Source: Planctomycetota bacterium | Lineage (GTDB): Bacteria > Planctomycetota > SZUA-567 | Reading direction: 5' to 3' | NCBI GenBank assembly: GCA_020861125.1 | Contig: JAJBSZ010000372.1 | Location: 1 to 7,532, forward strand | DNA: 7,532 nt | Shown here: piece by piece, positions 1 through 6,579 of the stretch | Numbering within the stretch: position 1 is the first letter of the stretch | How the letters are laid out: each line of letters starts with the position of its first letter | Translations under genes and position numbers: made by a program | Notes under the pieces: generated by a model | Told to the model about the DNA's origin: nothing | Seen by the model: only the letters and a program-made list of their open reading frames with translations | Database searches by the model: none

Positions 1-164
1 GCGAGATCCTCGAGTTCCGTCGGGCAAACGAAGGTGAAGGCGGCCGGGTAGAAGAAGAAGATGCTCCATTTCCCCATGATGTCGGCCTTGGTCACGGTCT
101 TGAATTCATTGTTGTAATACGATTGCACCGAAAAATCCGCTACTTCCTTGTTGATCATGGACAT
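1..164 (-). CDS. ahpC: AhpC peroxiredoxin, N-terminal part (cut by window edge)
   Basis: This is the first 54 codons of an alkyl hydroperoxide reductase subunit C, a typical 2-Cys peroxiredoxin that reduces H2O2, organic peroxides and peroxynitrite in the cytoplasm, usually recharged by AhpF or a thioredoxin-like partner. Seen: the protein begins MSMINKEV and contains GKWSIFFFYP followed by AAFTFVCPTELEDL, which matches the AhpC active-site block. Cys47 in FVCPTE is the peroxidatic cysteine, with Pro40 and Thr44 completing the PxxxTxxC pattern. The start at 164 is preceded by AGGAG (complement of 171-175), six bases upstream; an in-frame ATG two codons later is less well placed. The usual YPADF is YPAAF here (Ala42 for Asp), a mild oddity. 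The C-terminal half with the resolving cysteine lies outside the window. The gene is divergent from the FTR1 gene. Family assignment is very secure. Confidence 0.95.
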   Translation of the reverse strand, partial: MSMINKEVADFSVQSYYNNEFKTVTKADIMGKWSIFFFYPAAFTFVCPTELEDL

Positions 165-208
165 TTTCTACTCCTGTCGTAAAAAACCAAAACGATGTCC
201 CTACACCG

Positions 209-245
209 ATACTGCCAGTATAGCCTATAGCGGAGAAAAACACGA
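209..245 (-). promoter_or_regulatory. Candidate ahpC promoter with an overlapping palindrome
   Basis: On the minus strand a TATACT box (complement of 217-222) is a five-of-six match to the sigma-70 -10 element and would start transcription about 45 bases before the ahpC ATG. The region 17 bases further upstream (240-245) reads TCGTGT, a poor -35, as is common at activator-dependent promoters. A perfect inverted repeat ATACTG-C-CAGTAT (209-221) overlaps the -10 box and probable start point. OxyR or another peroxide/iron sensor is the usual regulator of ahpC, but I could not fit a full OxyR site. Inference from motif match only. Confidence 0.35.
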
Positions 246-377
246 TGTTTTTCCACCAGCTATGTTTTCGATCGGCGTTTCCGTCCTCGGCAATACCGGT
301 GCCTTCCCGGCAAACTTACCGCCTACCGTACTGCGCCGGCCATACCGTTGCCCGAAACGAAAATGTTTTGCTCGTCA

Positions 378-391
378 AACCACCGGTGGTT
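378..391. repeat. 14-bp perfect palindrome AACCACCGGTGGTT
   Basis: The 14 bases are exactly self-complementary, with no spacer. The site lies roughly 50 bp upstream of the candidate FTR1 -35 element and about 155 bp upstream of the ahpC -10 box. That is plausible for a dimeric regulator acting on either gene, but chance and a role in DNA structure remain possible. No known operator consensus is recognised. Confidence 0.4.
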
Positions 392-438
392 GTATACGAT
401 GGCCGGAAAAATAGCAAGATGATTTCTCCGAATATCCC

Positions 439-466
439 TTGACAAATCCAGGGTGGGTTTTAGCAT
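439..466 (+). promoter_or_regulatory. Candidate sigma-70 promoter for the FTR1 gene
   Basis: A perfect -35 hexamer TTGACA (439-444) is followed after 16 bases by TAGCAT (461-466), a four-of-six match to TATAAT. Transcription would start near 473, leaving a leader of about 260 bases before the FTR1 start codon. It is the best plus-strand promoter I can find in the gap. The 18-bp inverted repeat at 481-498 lies just past the predicted start point, where a repressor would block transcription. Confidence 0.45.
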
Positions 467-480
467 CGTAATCCATCGTA

Positions 481-498
481 TGTTTTAGATGTAAAACA
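481..498. promoter_or_regulatory. Operator-like inverted repeat TGTTTTA-N4-TAAAACA
   Basis: Two perfectly complementary 7-base arms are separated by GATG. The symmetry, 18-bp size and position just downstream of the candidate FTR1 promoter resemble an operator for a dimeric helix-turn-helix repressor. It does not match the classical Fur box or a typical DtxR/MntR site. As RNA the stem would be AT-rich and weak, so a DNA-binding role is more likely than a terminator role. Confidence 0.4.
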
Positions 499-736
499 CG
501 GGGCGGCCGGTCCGCCCTGGCTGGTATTGGGTTGATGCTGGTGCTCCACGTGTGGGTTACCGTGCCTCCGCGTTAGCGGCGTCAAAAAATGTCACTCACG
601 CACCCTCTTTTTTGCTCCATTACCGCCGGAGCAAGAAACTTGCTGCCGAGCCATTTTCCTGGCTGGTCGCGGGTCTGGGCGTACTTACAACTGTCGTGCT
701 TGGCAGCGACACTGCTGTGCGGGCTGTGGAGAGGTG

Positions 737-1939
737 ATGAACCGACATCTTGTCGTGGCGGCTCTCGTTCTCATGGCTGGTATCGCTGGTCCGGCCGTCG
801 CGGGCCAGAAGTATTCCTCGTGGAGTGAGATCTCGTCGGCGATGCGGGGCATTCTGGATGATTCCAGCCGGTTGTACGCTACCGGCGACGCCGACGGAGC
901 GACCGAGCGGGTTAACGACGCCTACACCGACTATTTCGAACAGCTGGGATTCCAACGCACCGTCCATTCCTATATTTCGGGACGGCGCGCCGCAACGGTG
1001 GCGTCCCATTTTACTCAGGTAAAACAGTTGATGGCGGATGGAGCCGAGGCAGGGGTGGTACGAGAGGAATTGGCTGTCCTTACCCGGATGCTTCGGGACG
1101 ACGCAATCCAACTAGACGGCAAGGAGGAGAGTGCCACCGGGGTGTTTCTCGCGTCGCTTCTGGTCCTGGTCCGTGCCGGTTGCGAGCCGATTCTGGTTAT
1201 TGCCGCCCTCGCCGCCTTTCTGGTTCGCTCGAGCAATCGCAAAAAAAATGCCTTCGTCTACCGGAGTGCGGTGGCGGCGATGGTGGCGTGCGCGCTTCTT
1301 GCGATCGCTCTCCAGCATTTTGGCGTCAGCAATACCGGCCAGGCGATCCTGGAGGGGTTGACGATGCTGGCGGCGGTGGTGGTGTTGTTTTCCGTCGGCA
1401 CCTGGATGCTCAACCGGTACGGGAGCGGCGGCTGTCCTTGCGGCGGCGAGGACCCGGCGGGGCAAACGGTGGCGGATGGCAGCGCCGTGGCGCTGGGGCT
1501 GGCTGCATTTCTCGCGGTGTTTCAGGAAGGGGCGGAGACGGTCATCTTCTACCAGAACCTCTTCGCCGATACCGATACGCCCGAGAGCATGGTCTGGCTG
1601 GGCCTGGCGGTCGGGTCAGGTATCCTCGCGGTTTTGTTCGTCCTCATTCGCTACGGTACGCTGGTGATCCCGGCCAGACCCTTTTTTCTCGGCACCAGCA
1701 TCCTGTTGTTCCTCCTGTCCGTAAGCTTTACCGGTGGCGGGATCAAGGAGCTGCAGGAGGCGGAGGTGGTCGGAATGACGCCGGTACCGTGGCTCCAGCC
1801 GGTGGATCTCTTGGGCATCTACCCAACGGTGGAAACGCTGGTGCCGCAGGCGGTGCTGCTAGTCCTGGCGGTGGTGGCCGTCCATCTGGTAGTGCGCACC
1901 GCCCGGCAATTCCCTCGTGAGGCGGCCGCGCCGCGGTAA
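737..1939 (+). CDS. FTR1-family iron permease homologue with altered REXXE motifs
   Basis: A 400-residue membrane protein of the FTR1/EfeU iron permease family, which normally moves iron across the cytoplasmic membrane. Seen: a signal peptide (MNRHLVVAALVLMAGIAGPAVA, cleavage near residue 22), a periplasmic helical domain (about 25-130) with AYTDYFEQLGF, then about seven hydrophobic segments (near 135-163, 177-197, 203-225, 248-272, 285-305, 314-333 and 367-386). Family landmarks include EGAETVIFYQ (264-273), SFTGGGIKELQEAE (330-343) and LLGIYPTVETLVPQ (358-371). The two REXXE motifs that bind iron in the family read RAGCE (146-150) and QEGAE (263-267), so the first lacks its first Glu and the second its Arg. 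A CPC pair sits at 233-235. The start is ATG 737, five bases after GGAG (728-731); a GTG at 734 is too close to the ribosome site. There are no partner genes alongside (no EfeO/EfeB, P19 or ferredoxin). Family secure; substrate uncertain. Confidence 0.88.
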   Translation: MNRHLVVAALVLMAGIAGPAVAGQKYSSWSEISSAMRGILDDSSRLYATGDADGATERVNDAYTDYFEQLGFQRTVHSYISGRRAATVASHFTQVKQLMADGAEAGVVREELAVLTRMLRDDAIQLDGKEESATGVFLASLLVLVRAGCEPILVIAALAAFLVRSSNRKKNAFVYRSAVAAMVACALLAIALQHFGVSNTGQAILEGLTMLAAVVVLFSVGTWMLNRYGSGGCPCGGEDPAGQTVADGSAVALGLAAFLAVFQEGAETVIFYQNLFADTDTPESMVWLGLAVGSGILAVLFVLIRYGTLVIPARPFFLGTSILLFLLSVSFTGGGIKELQEAEVVGMTPVPWLQPVDLLGIYPTVETLVPQAVLLVLAVVAVHLVVRTARQFPREAAAPR

Positions 1940-2004
1940 CGGTGCTACCGCATGCAACAGATGAGTCCTGTGCCGTTCGCCACCAGGTCTGGAAAAACCG
2001 GTGG

Positions 2005-2026
2005 CGGCAGGACGATCCGCCTGCCG
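2005..2026 (-). terminator. Possible terminator of the TRAP/CoA-lyase operon
   Basis: CGGCAGG (2005-2011) and CCTGCCG (2020-2026) form a 7-bp GC stem with an 8-base loop, 39 bases past the lyase stop codon. On the minus strand it is followed by CACCGG and then five T residues, so the T-run is a little distant from the stem. It fits a weak intrinsic terminator for the leftward operon. No T-run follows on the plus strand, so it would not serve the convergent FTR1 gene well. Confidence 0.35.
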
Positions 2027-2065
2027 GGACTCGAGGGCTGGCCATCGGCTCACCAGTCGCACGGA

Positions 2066-3004
2066 TCAGCCCTTCGTCCCCTCGTGGTGCGCCACCATCT
2101 TTTCCTTGTAAGCCTGAAAATCCTGCACGGCCTGCCATCGGGCCAGGAGCTGCTGCGCCCGGTCCACCAGCGGTTTGTCGATCATGCGGCCGTCCAGGGC
2201 GATGGCGCCGTCGCCGCGTCGTTTGGACTCTTCGAAAATCGCCACCACCCGCCGGGCGAGAGCCACCTGATCCTCGGGCGGGGCGAAGCCCTGGTTCAGG
2301 ATGGGCACCTGGTCCGGATGGATGCCGCAGGCGCCCTTGAGTCCCACCTTGACCGACTTGGCGACGATGCTCCGGAAACGCTCCCGGTCCTGAAAGTTGG
2401 CGATGGAGCCGACCAGGCCGATGGGCAGGGCGCCGTAGGCCGTGGCGGTGACCACCAGCAGGAAATTGGCGATGGCAAGCTCGTCGCCGTCGGTGAGCTC
2501 CACGCCGATATCGCGGGAAAAATCCTCCTGGCCGATGTTGACGGACAGGAGCCGGCGACTGGCGGCGATGATCGCCTCCCGCTGGCAGAATCCGCGCGCC
2601 GTCTCGATGGCCAAATGCACCACCACCGTGCCGGGGGCGATGTTCCGCTCCCGTTCCAAATCGGCAATCATCCGTTCCACTTCCAGGACATCCCACGGGC
2701 TTTCCACCTTTGGCAGGTGAATCCCGGTGAGACCGGGATGGATACTTGCCGCGAGATCGGGCTGGAACATCTCCCGCTCGCTGTTGATGCGCACGAACAC
2801 GTCCGCGCCGCCCTGGCCGGCGATGCGAATTGCCTCCGGCACCTGCGTGCGGGCGAAATCCTTTTCCGTCGGCAGGACGCTGTCCTCGAGATCCAGGGTG
2901 ACAGCGTCGGCATCGCGGCGCCAGCACTTGCCGACAAACTTCGGCTTGTGTACCGGAACGATCAGGTTGGATCGGTAGGGATTGGTCGGGCGTGGTTCAG
3001 ACAT
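2066..3004 (-). CDS. CitE/HpcH-type CoA-ester lyase (malyl-/citramalyl-CoA lyase-like)
   Basis: A 312-residue cytoplasmic enzyme of the HpcH/HpaI aldolase-citrate lyase beta family. Members cleave 3-hydroxyacyl-CoA esters such as malyl-CoA or citramalyl-CoA to acetyl-CoA plus a 2-oxoacid, using Mg2+. Seen: RSNLIVPVHKPKF (11-23), DAVTLDLEDSV (33-43), substrate-binding Arg72 in VFVRINS, GIHLPKVES (94-102), Glu134 in IETARG and Asp161 in IGQEDFSRDIG as metal ligands, and GIHPDQVPILNQGFAP (227-241). Length is normal for stand-alone CitE-like lyases. No citrate lyase alpha or acyl-carrier subunit is present, so a citrate lyase complex is unlikely. The start at 3004 follows GGAG (complement of 3013-3016) by eight bases; the open frame reaches 3163, but the extra residues look non-coding. 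It is last in the operon, 137 bp after the acyl-CoA synthetase, which probably makes its substrate. Family is secure; substrate is inference. Confidence 0.9.
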   Translation of the reverse strand: MSEPRPTNPYRSNLIVPVHKPKFVGKCWRRDADAVTLDLEDSVLPTEKDFARTQVPEAIRIAGQGGADVFVRINSEREMFQPDLAASIHPGLTGIHLPKVESPWDVLEVERMIADLERERNIAPGTVVVHLAIETARGFCQREAIIAASRRLLSVNIGQEDFSRDIGVELTDGDELAIANFLLVVTATAYGALPIGLVGSIANFQDRERFRSIVAKSVKVGLKGACGIHPDQVPILNQGFAPPEDQVALARRVVAIFEESKRRGDGAIALDGRMIDKPLVDRAQQLLARWQAVQDFQAYKEKMVAHHEGTKG

Positions 3005-3050
3005 GTATTGTTCTCCATGAACCGGGACGGTTCGCGACCGGGCCGATTGG

Positions 3051-3120
3051 CCGGCGGTGCCGCCGCCGGGCGTGTGGGCTGCCCAACCGCGCCGCGAGCC
3101 GGCGGTGGTTCGGACCACCG
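3051..3120 (-). promoter_or_regulatory. Two GC-rich hairpins in the synthetase-lyase gap
   Basis: The 137-bp gap between the synthetase stop and the lyase start contains two clear stem-loops. One has 7-bp arms CGGTGGT/ACCACCG (3103-3120, 4-base loop), 21 bases after the stop codon. The other has 7-bp arms CCGGCGG/CCGCCGG (3051-3069, 5-base loop). Neither is followed by a T-run on the minus strand. RNA processing or stabilisation, or attenuation, is more likely than a full stop. No internal promoter is evident. Confidence 0.4.
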
Positions 3121-3141
3121 TTGCGTAGGCAGTTATTCCAG

Positions 3142-5250
3142 TCAGCCGAGCTTGATGACGCAATCCAGCACCTGTGCCCCCTGGCCGTCAGCCAACAGGC
3201 GGAGGGGATTGATCTCGAAGAGGTCGATCCGTTCGCGGTTATTGGTGACGTAGTCGGAGACGGACAAAATCGCCGTTACCAGTGCCTCCCGGTCGTAGGC
3301 GGGCTGGCCCCGGTAGCCGGCGATAAGTTGGGACAGACCGGATATTTCCTCCAGCATATAACCGACATCCTCGCGGGTCACCGGCAGCAGGCGGCAGGCG
3401 GTCATCTGAAAGAGCTCGGTGTGGATACCGCCCAGGCCCACCACCAGTACCGGCCCGCACTGGGCGTCGCGCCGGACCCCAAGGATGAGGTCCAGGCCTT
3501 CCGGACACATCCGTTCCACCATGATGCCGCTGATCTGGTCCGCGTGATCCCGGGTGTTTTGTAGCAGGCGCCGGGCCGCCTCAGGCACCGCGGTCTGGTC
3601 CGGGACGTGCAGGGCCACGCCGCCCACATCTGTTTTGTGAATGATACTGTCGGAGACGATCTTCAGGGCGTAGGGTCCGGGGAAAGGGATCGCCGCCGCG
3701 GCCGGGTCGTCCCCCGTGGCGATAACCACCCGTTCGGGTACGGTCAGCCCGATACCGGTGGCGCGGGTTTTGGCAAACACCTCGTCCACATAGCCGGTTG
3801 GGCGGTCGGCGAGGATCGGGTCCGGCCGAGGGTCGGTCGCTTCCGGCACCGCCGGCACCTGGCTGGCACGGTAGGCCTGCCAGAGCATGCGGGCCAGTGT
3901 TTGGATGGAAAAACCGACGGGGATGTTGCTGGCACGGACCGCATCCAGAGCCGGCGAGTACAGGCTGCCGGTCCAGGCGAGATAATAGGGTTTTCCCCGG
4001 AGCTGGGCAATGGCGTCCAAAAGCAACGGAACCTTTTCCGGGCTGTAGTAATGGGTGGCAAAGACGTAGCCGTCCACCGTTTCATTCTCGGCCACCACCC
4101 GCATCATATCGGCGAAGCGCGGGCTGGACATCGGACTGGTGAGGTCCAGAGGATTGCGGGGTGAGCCAAAACCCTTGAGGTGTTCGTCGATACCGGCTTG
4201 GGTGGTTTCCGAAAATACCGGGACCTCGAAGCCGTTCTTGCAGAGTTGATCCCCCAGAAAGCCGCTGATGCCCCCGGAATGGGATACCGCGCAAAGGGTC
4301 TTACCGGCCAGTGCGAAGGGCGGACGGGTGATGCGGGTATATTCCACCAATTCGTCGTAGTCCTCAGCCTTGATCATGCCGTACTGCTTCACCATGGCGT
4401 TAAAAACCGCCATGTCGCCGGTAAGGGAGGCGGTGTGTCCCTGCGCCGCCCGTTCGCCCACCGCCGATTCGCCCAGCTTCATGAGAATAAGCCTCTTGCC
4501 CACCCGGAAGGCGGTGCGGGCCAGCTGCAGAAATTTTTCCCCGTCCTTGATGCCTTCGATCAGCACGGCTATGGACTGGACCTCGTCGTCCTCCAGCATG
4601 AATTCGATGAAGTCGCACATTTCCAAATCGGCTTCGTTGCCGGTGGTGACGATGTACTTGAGGCCGACGCCGCGGTCTCGGGCGGCATTGAAAATGGGAC
4701 CGAACCCGGCGGCGCCGCTCTGGGATACCACCGCCGCCAGCCCGAAGGGAAAACCGCCGACCTCCAGAGTTCCGCCACCGGTTCCGTGCATCCAGAGGTT
4801 GAGTTTGACGTTGGCGGAGCCGATAGTGTTGGGGCCGACCAGCCGCATGCCGGACTGGCGGGCGATATCCCGCAGCCGCCGTTCGTTCTCCTTGCCGTGC
4901 ACCGGGTCCAGTTCGCTGAAGCCGGCCGAGATGATGAGGCAGGCCCCGACGCCGGCGGCGGCGCAGTCTGTCACCGTTTGCACCACATGGCGGGCATTGA
5001 CGATGATCACCGCCAGATCCACCGGCTGGCCGATGGCGGCGATGGACGGAAAGCAACGGAATCCGCGCACCGTCTCATACTTGGGATTCACCGGGTAGAG
5101 CTCGCCGGCGTAGGGCACGACCAGAAAGTTGTTCATGAAGTTCAGGCCGTAGCCAGGGTTTTCCGTCGCGCCGATGACGGCGATGGAACGGGGATTCAGG
5201 AACTTGTCGATGGACCGCCATTTGCTTTCGCGAGAGGCCGAATCTTCCAT
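3142..5250 (-). CDS. NDP-forming acyl-CoA synthetase (fused alpha-beta acetyl-CoA synthetase type)
   Basis: A 702-residue cytoplasmic ligase of the ADP-forming acyl-CoA synthetase family, related to succinyl-CoA synthetase: acid + CoA + NTP gives acyl-CoA + NDP + Pi through a phosphohistidine. Seen, in order: a CoA-binding Rossmann domain with NPRSIAVIGATENPG (19-33); the succinyl-CoA ligase-like part with VVSQSGAAGFG (174-184) and the phospho-acceptor His272 in GHTASLTGD; a second such part around CAVSHSGGISGFLGD (320-334); and a C-terminal ATP-grasp domain with LKIVSDSIIHKTDVGGV (529-545), GPVLVVGLGGIHTELF (599-614) and FEINPLRLL (678-686). Full length for the fused family. The start at 5250 fits where homology begins but has only a weak purine stretch upstream; the frame stays open to 6444 inside dctM as a shadow. 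It lies 53 bp after dctM and before a CoA-ester lyase, so it probably activates the imported acid. Substrate is inference; a homologue acting as a protein acyltransferase would carry a GNAT domain, absent here. Confidence 0.92.
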   Translation of the reverse strand: MEDSASRESKWRSIDKFLNPRSIAVIGATENPGYGLNFMNNFLVVPYAGELYPVNPKYETVRGFRCFPSIAAIGQPVDLAVIIVNARHVVQTVTDCAAAGVGACLIISAGFSELDPVHGKENERRLRDIARQSGMRLVGPNTIGSANVKLNLWMHGTGGGTLEVGGFPFGLAAVVSQSGAAGFGPIFNAARDRGVGLKYIVTTGNEADLEMCDFIEFMLEDDEVQSIAVLIEGIKDGEKFLQLARTAFRVGKRLILMKLGESAVGERAAQGHTASLTGDMAVFNAMVKQYGMIKAEDYDELVEYTRITRPPFALAGKTLCAVSHSGGISGFLGDQLCKNGFEVPVFSETTQAGIDEHLKGFGSPRNPLDLTSPMSSPRFADMMRVVAENETVDGYVFATHYYSPEKVPLLLDAIAQLRGKPYYLAWTGSLYSPALDAVRASNIPVGFSIQTLARMLWQAYRASQVPAVPEATDPRPDPILADRPTGYVDEVFAKTRATGIGLTVPERVVIATGDDPAAAAIPFPGPYALKIVSDSIIHKTDVGGVALHVPDQTAVPEAARRLLQNTRDHADQISGIMVERMCPEGLDLILGVRRDAQCGPVLVVGLGGIHTELFQMTACRLLPVTREDVGYMLEEISGLSQLIAGYRGQPAYDREALVTAILSVSDYVTNNRERIDLFEINPLRLLADGQGAQVLDCVIKLG

Positions 5251-5303
5251 AACGCTGGTTCTTTCATCAAAAAATGGTACAGGCGGACAGCCCCGGCCGC
5301 GTC

Positions 5304-6578
5304 CTAGCGCACGAAATTCGGCAGGAACAGGCTGATGGCCGGAATATAGGTCACGAGGATCAGGGTGGCGAGGCCGGCCAGAAAAAACGGCAGGAGCTTG
5401 CGGCAGACGGCGCTGACCGGGAGTTTCAGGATGTTGCAGCCGACGTAGAGGTTGACGCCAACCGGCGGGGTCACCAGGCCGATGGCGACGTTGACGATGA
5501 GGAATACCCCGAAGTGCACCGGGTCGATACCCAGCTCCCGGATGATCGGGTAGACGATGGGCACGACGATGTAGATCGAGGAATTGCCGTCCAGGAAGCA
5601 GCCTGCCACCAGGAAGATGAAGTTGATGATGACCAGCAGCACGTACTTGTTGCTGCTCAGGGACATCAGGGCGGCGGAGATGTTGGTGGCGGTGTTGGAG
5701 GCGGTGAGAAGCCAGGCGAACACGCTGGCGCAGGCAATAATGTACATCACCGTGGCCGACACCACCGCCGACTCCAGGAAGAGCCGGCCCAGATCCCGCA
5801 GCTGAATCTCCCGGTGGATGAACACGCCCACGAACAGACCGTAGACGATGGAGACGCCCGCCGCCTCGGTGGGGGTGAAGATGCCGCTGTATATCCCGCC
5901 CAGAATGATCACCGGCATCATCATGCCCCAGAAGGCGCTTTTGAAGGCCCGCCAGAACTCCGGCCGCGAGACCTTGGCCAGCGGCTGGATGCGCGGGTTG
6001 TTGCGTGAGGCCCACATCGCCGCCAGGACGAAGGCGCCGCCCAGCAGCAGTCCGGGCAGGAGGCCGCCGGCGAAGAGTTTGCCCACCGACACATCGGTGA
6101 TGGAGGCAAAGACGATGAAGCCGACACTGGGCGGAATGATGATGCCGATGGCGCCGGAAGAACTCATGAGGGCGGTGGCGACGGCGCCGTCGTAGCCGGC
6201 CGCCACCATGGCCGGTACCAGGATGGAGCCGAGGGCGGCGACGGTGGCCGGCCCGGAGCCGGAGATGGCGGCGAAAAAGCACGACACCGCCACCACCACC
6301 ACCACCAGCCCGCTCCGGGTGTGGCCTACGCAGGCGGAGGCGAAGGCGATGAGCCGCCGGGAGATGCCCGCGTGCTCCATCAGGATACCCGAGAGGATGA
6401 AATAGGGAATGGCCAGGAGGGCGAATTTGCTGATCGAAGCGCACATGATGTCAGGGAACATCTCGAGGGGAAAATCCGCCAGCAGCAATCCGACGATGGA
6501 GGAGGCTCCAAGGGCGACGGCGATGGGAATATTGCAAAACACCAGGAAAAAAAATACTCCGAACAGGATGAGCGCCAT
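5304..6578 (-). CDS. dctM: TRAP transporter large permease subunit, DctM family
   Basis: A 424-residue integral membrane protein with about a dozen hydrophobic segments, the large permease of a tripartite ATP-independent periplasmic transporter. It carries the sodium-coupled transport path for organic acids delivered by the binding protein. Family landmarks seen: IPYFILSGILMEHAGISRR (57-75), SGSGPATVAALGSILVPAM (106-124), GIIIPPS (145-151), GIYSGIFTPTEAAGV (228-242), FLDGNSSIYIVVPIVYPI (328-345) and AIGLVTPPVGVNLYV (365-379). Length is typical. The start at 6578 has GGGGAGG (complement of 6585-6591) six bases upstream, inside the end of dctQ. Only one base separates it from the dctQ stop, so the two are almost certainly translationally coupled. 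An open frame extends to 6632 but lacks family similarity. Confidence 0.95.
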   Translation of the reverse strand: MALILFGVFFFLVFCNIPIAVALGASSIVGLLLADFPLEMFPDIMCASISKFALLAIPYFILSGILMEHAGISRRLIAFASACVGHTRSGLVVVVVAVSCFFAAISGSGPATVAALGSILVPAMVAAGYDGAVATALMSSSGAIGIIIPPSVGFIVFASITDVSVGKLFAGGLLPGLLLGGAFVLAAMWASRNNPRIQPLAKVSRPEFWRAFKSAFWGMMMPVIILGGIYSGIFTPTEAAGVSIVYGLFVGVFIHREIQLRDLGRLFLESAVVSATVMYIIACASVFAWLLTASNTATNISAALMSLSSNKYVLLVIINFIFLVAGCFLDGNSSIYIVVPIVYPIIRELGIDPVHFGVFLIVNVAIGLVTPPVGVNLYVGCNILKLPVSAVCRKLLPFFLAGLATLILVTYIPAISLFLPNFVR

Positions 6579-6579
6579 G

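Larger units (their letters stand above)
165..736. other. 572-bp divergent intergenic region between ahpC and the FTR1 gene
   Basis: No convincing gene lies here. The stretch from about 165 to 500 is visibly more AT-rich than the surrounding genes, as expected for a regulatory region. It holds a TATACT box facing ahpC, a TTGACA-type promoter facing the FTR1 gene, perfect inverted repeats at 209-221, 378-391 and 481-498, two copies of CATCGTA (464-470 and 474-480), and four copies of ATGTTTT on the plus strand (245, 262, 363 and 480). A weak 61-codon open frame, 552-737, ends at the FTR1 start and is treated as a finding only. If the candidate promoter is used, the FTR1 transcript has a leader of about 260 bases. 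Confidence 0.7.

Noticed and set aside
209..221. ATACTGCCAGTAT considered as a LexA box
   Set aside because: It lacks the CTGT-N8-ACAG pattern and the spacing is wrong, so only a generic inverted repeat is claimed.
148..442. Two small plus-strand open frames beside ahpC
   Set aside because: They overlap the ahpC start or promoter region, use codons unlike the neighbouring genes and show no recognisable feature.
1933..1951. A 6-bp stem GCGGTA/TACCGC overlapping the FTR1 stop codon, considered as a terminator
   Set aside because: The stem is short, overlaps the stop codon and is not followed by a T-run on the plus strand.
2066..3004. True citrate lyase beta subunit (citE of citDEF)
   Set aside because: No citrate lyase alpha subunit, acyl-carrier protein or prosthetic-group genes are present; the neighbouring CoA ligase points to a free CoA-ester substrate.
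3005..3163. A longer lyase start at 3163 overlapping the synthetase end
   Set aside because: The added 53 residues are Arg/Gly/Thr-rich and unlike the family N-terminus, and the 3004 ATG has its own ribosome site and matches the usual start of CitE-like lyases.
1743..5307. Long open frames opposite or across real genes (for example 1743-2927 minus, 1952-3253 plus, 4180-5307 plus)
   Set aside because: Their translations are low-complexity and lack recognisable domains, while the overlapping genes show clear family motifs. High GC content makes such frames common.
5251..6444. The synthetase reading frame stays open far upstream, giving an apparent 1100-codon protein
   Set aside because: The upstream part lies over dctM in another frame, is extremely rich in Arg, Gly and His with no family similarity, and the synthetase homology begins at the 5250 ATG. 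It is a GC-rich shadow.
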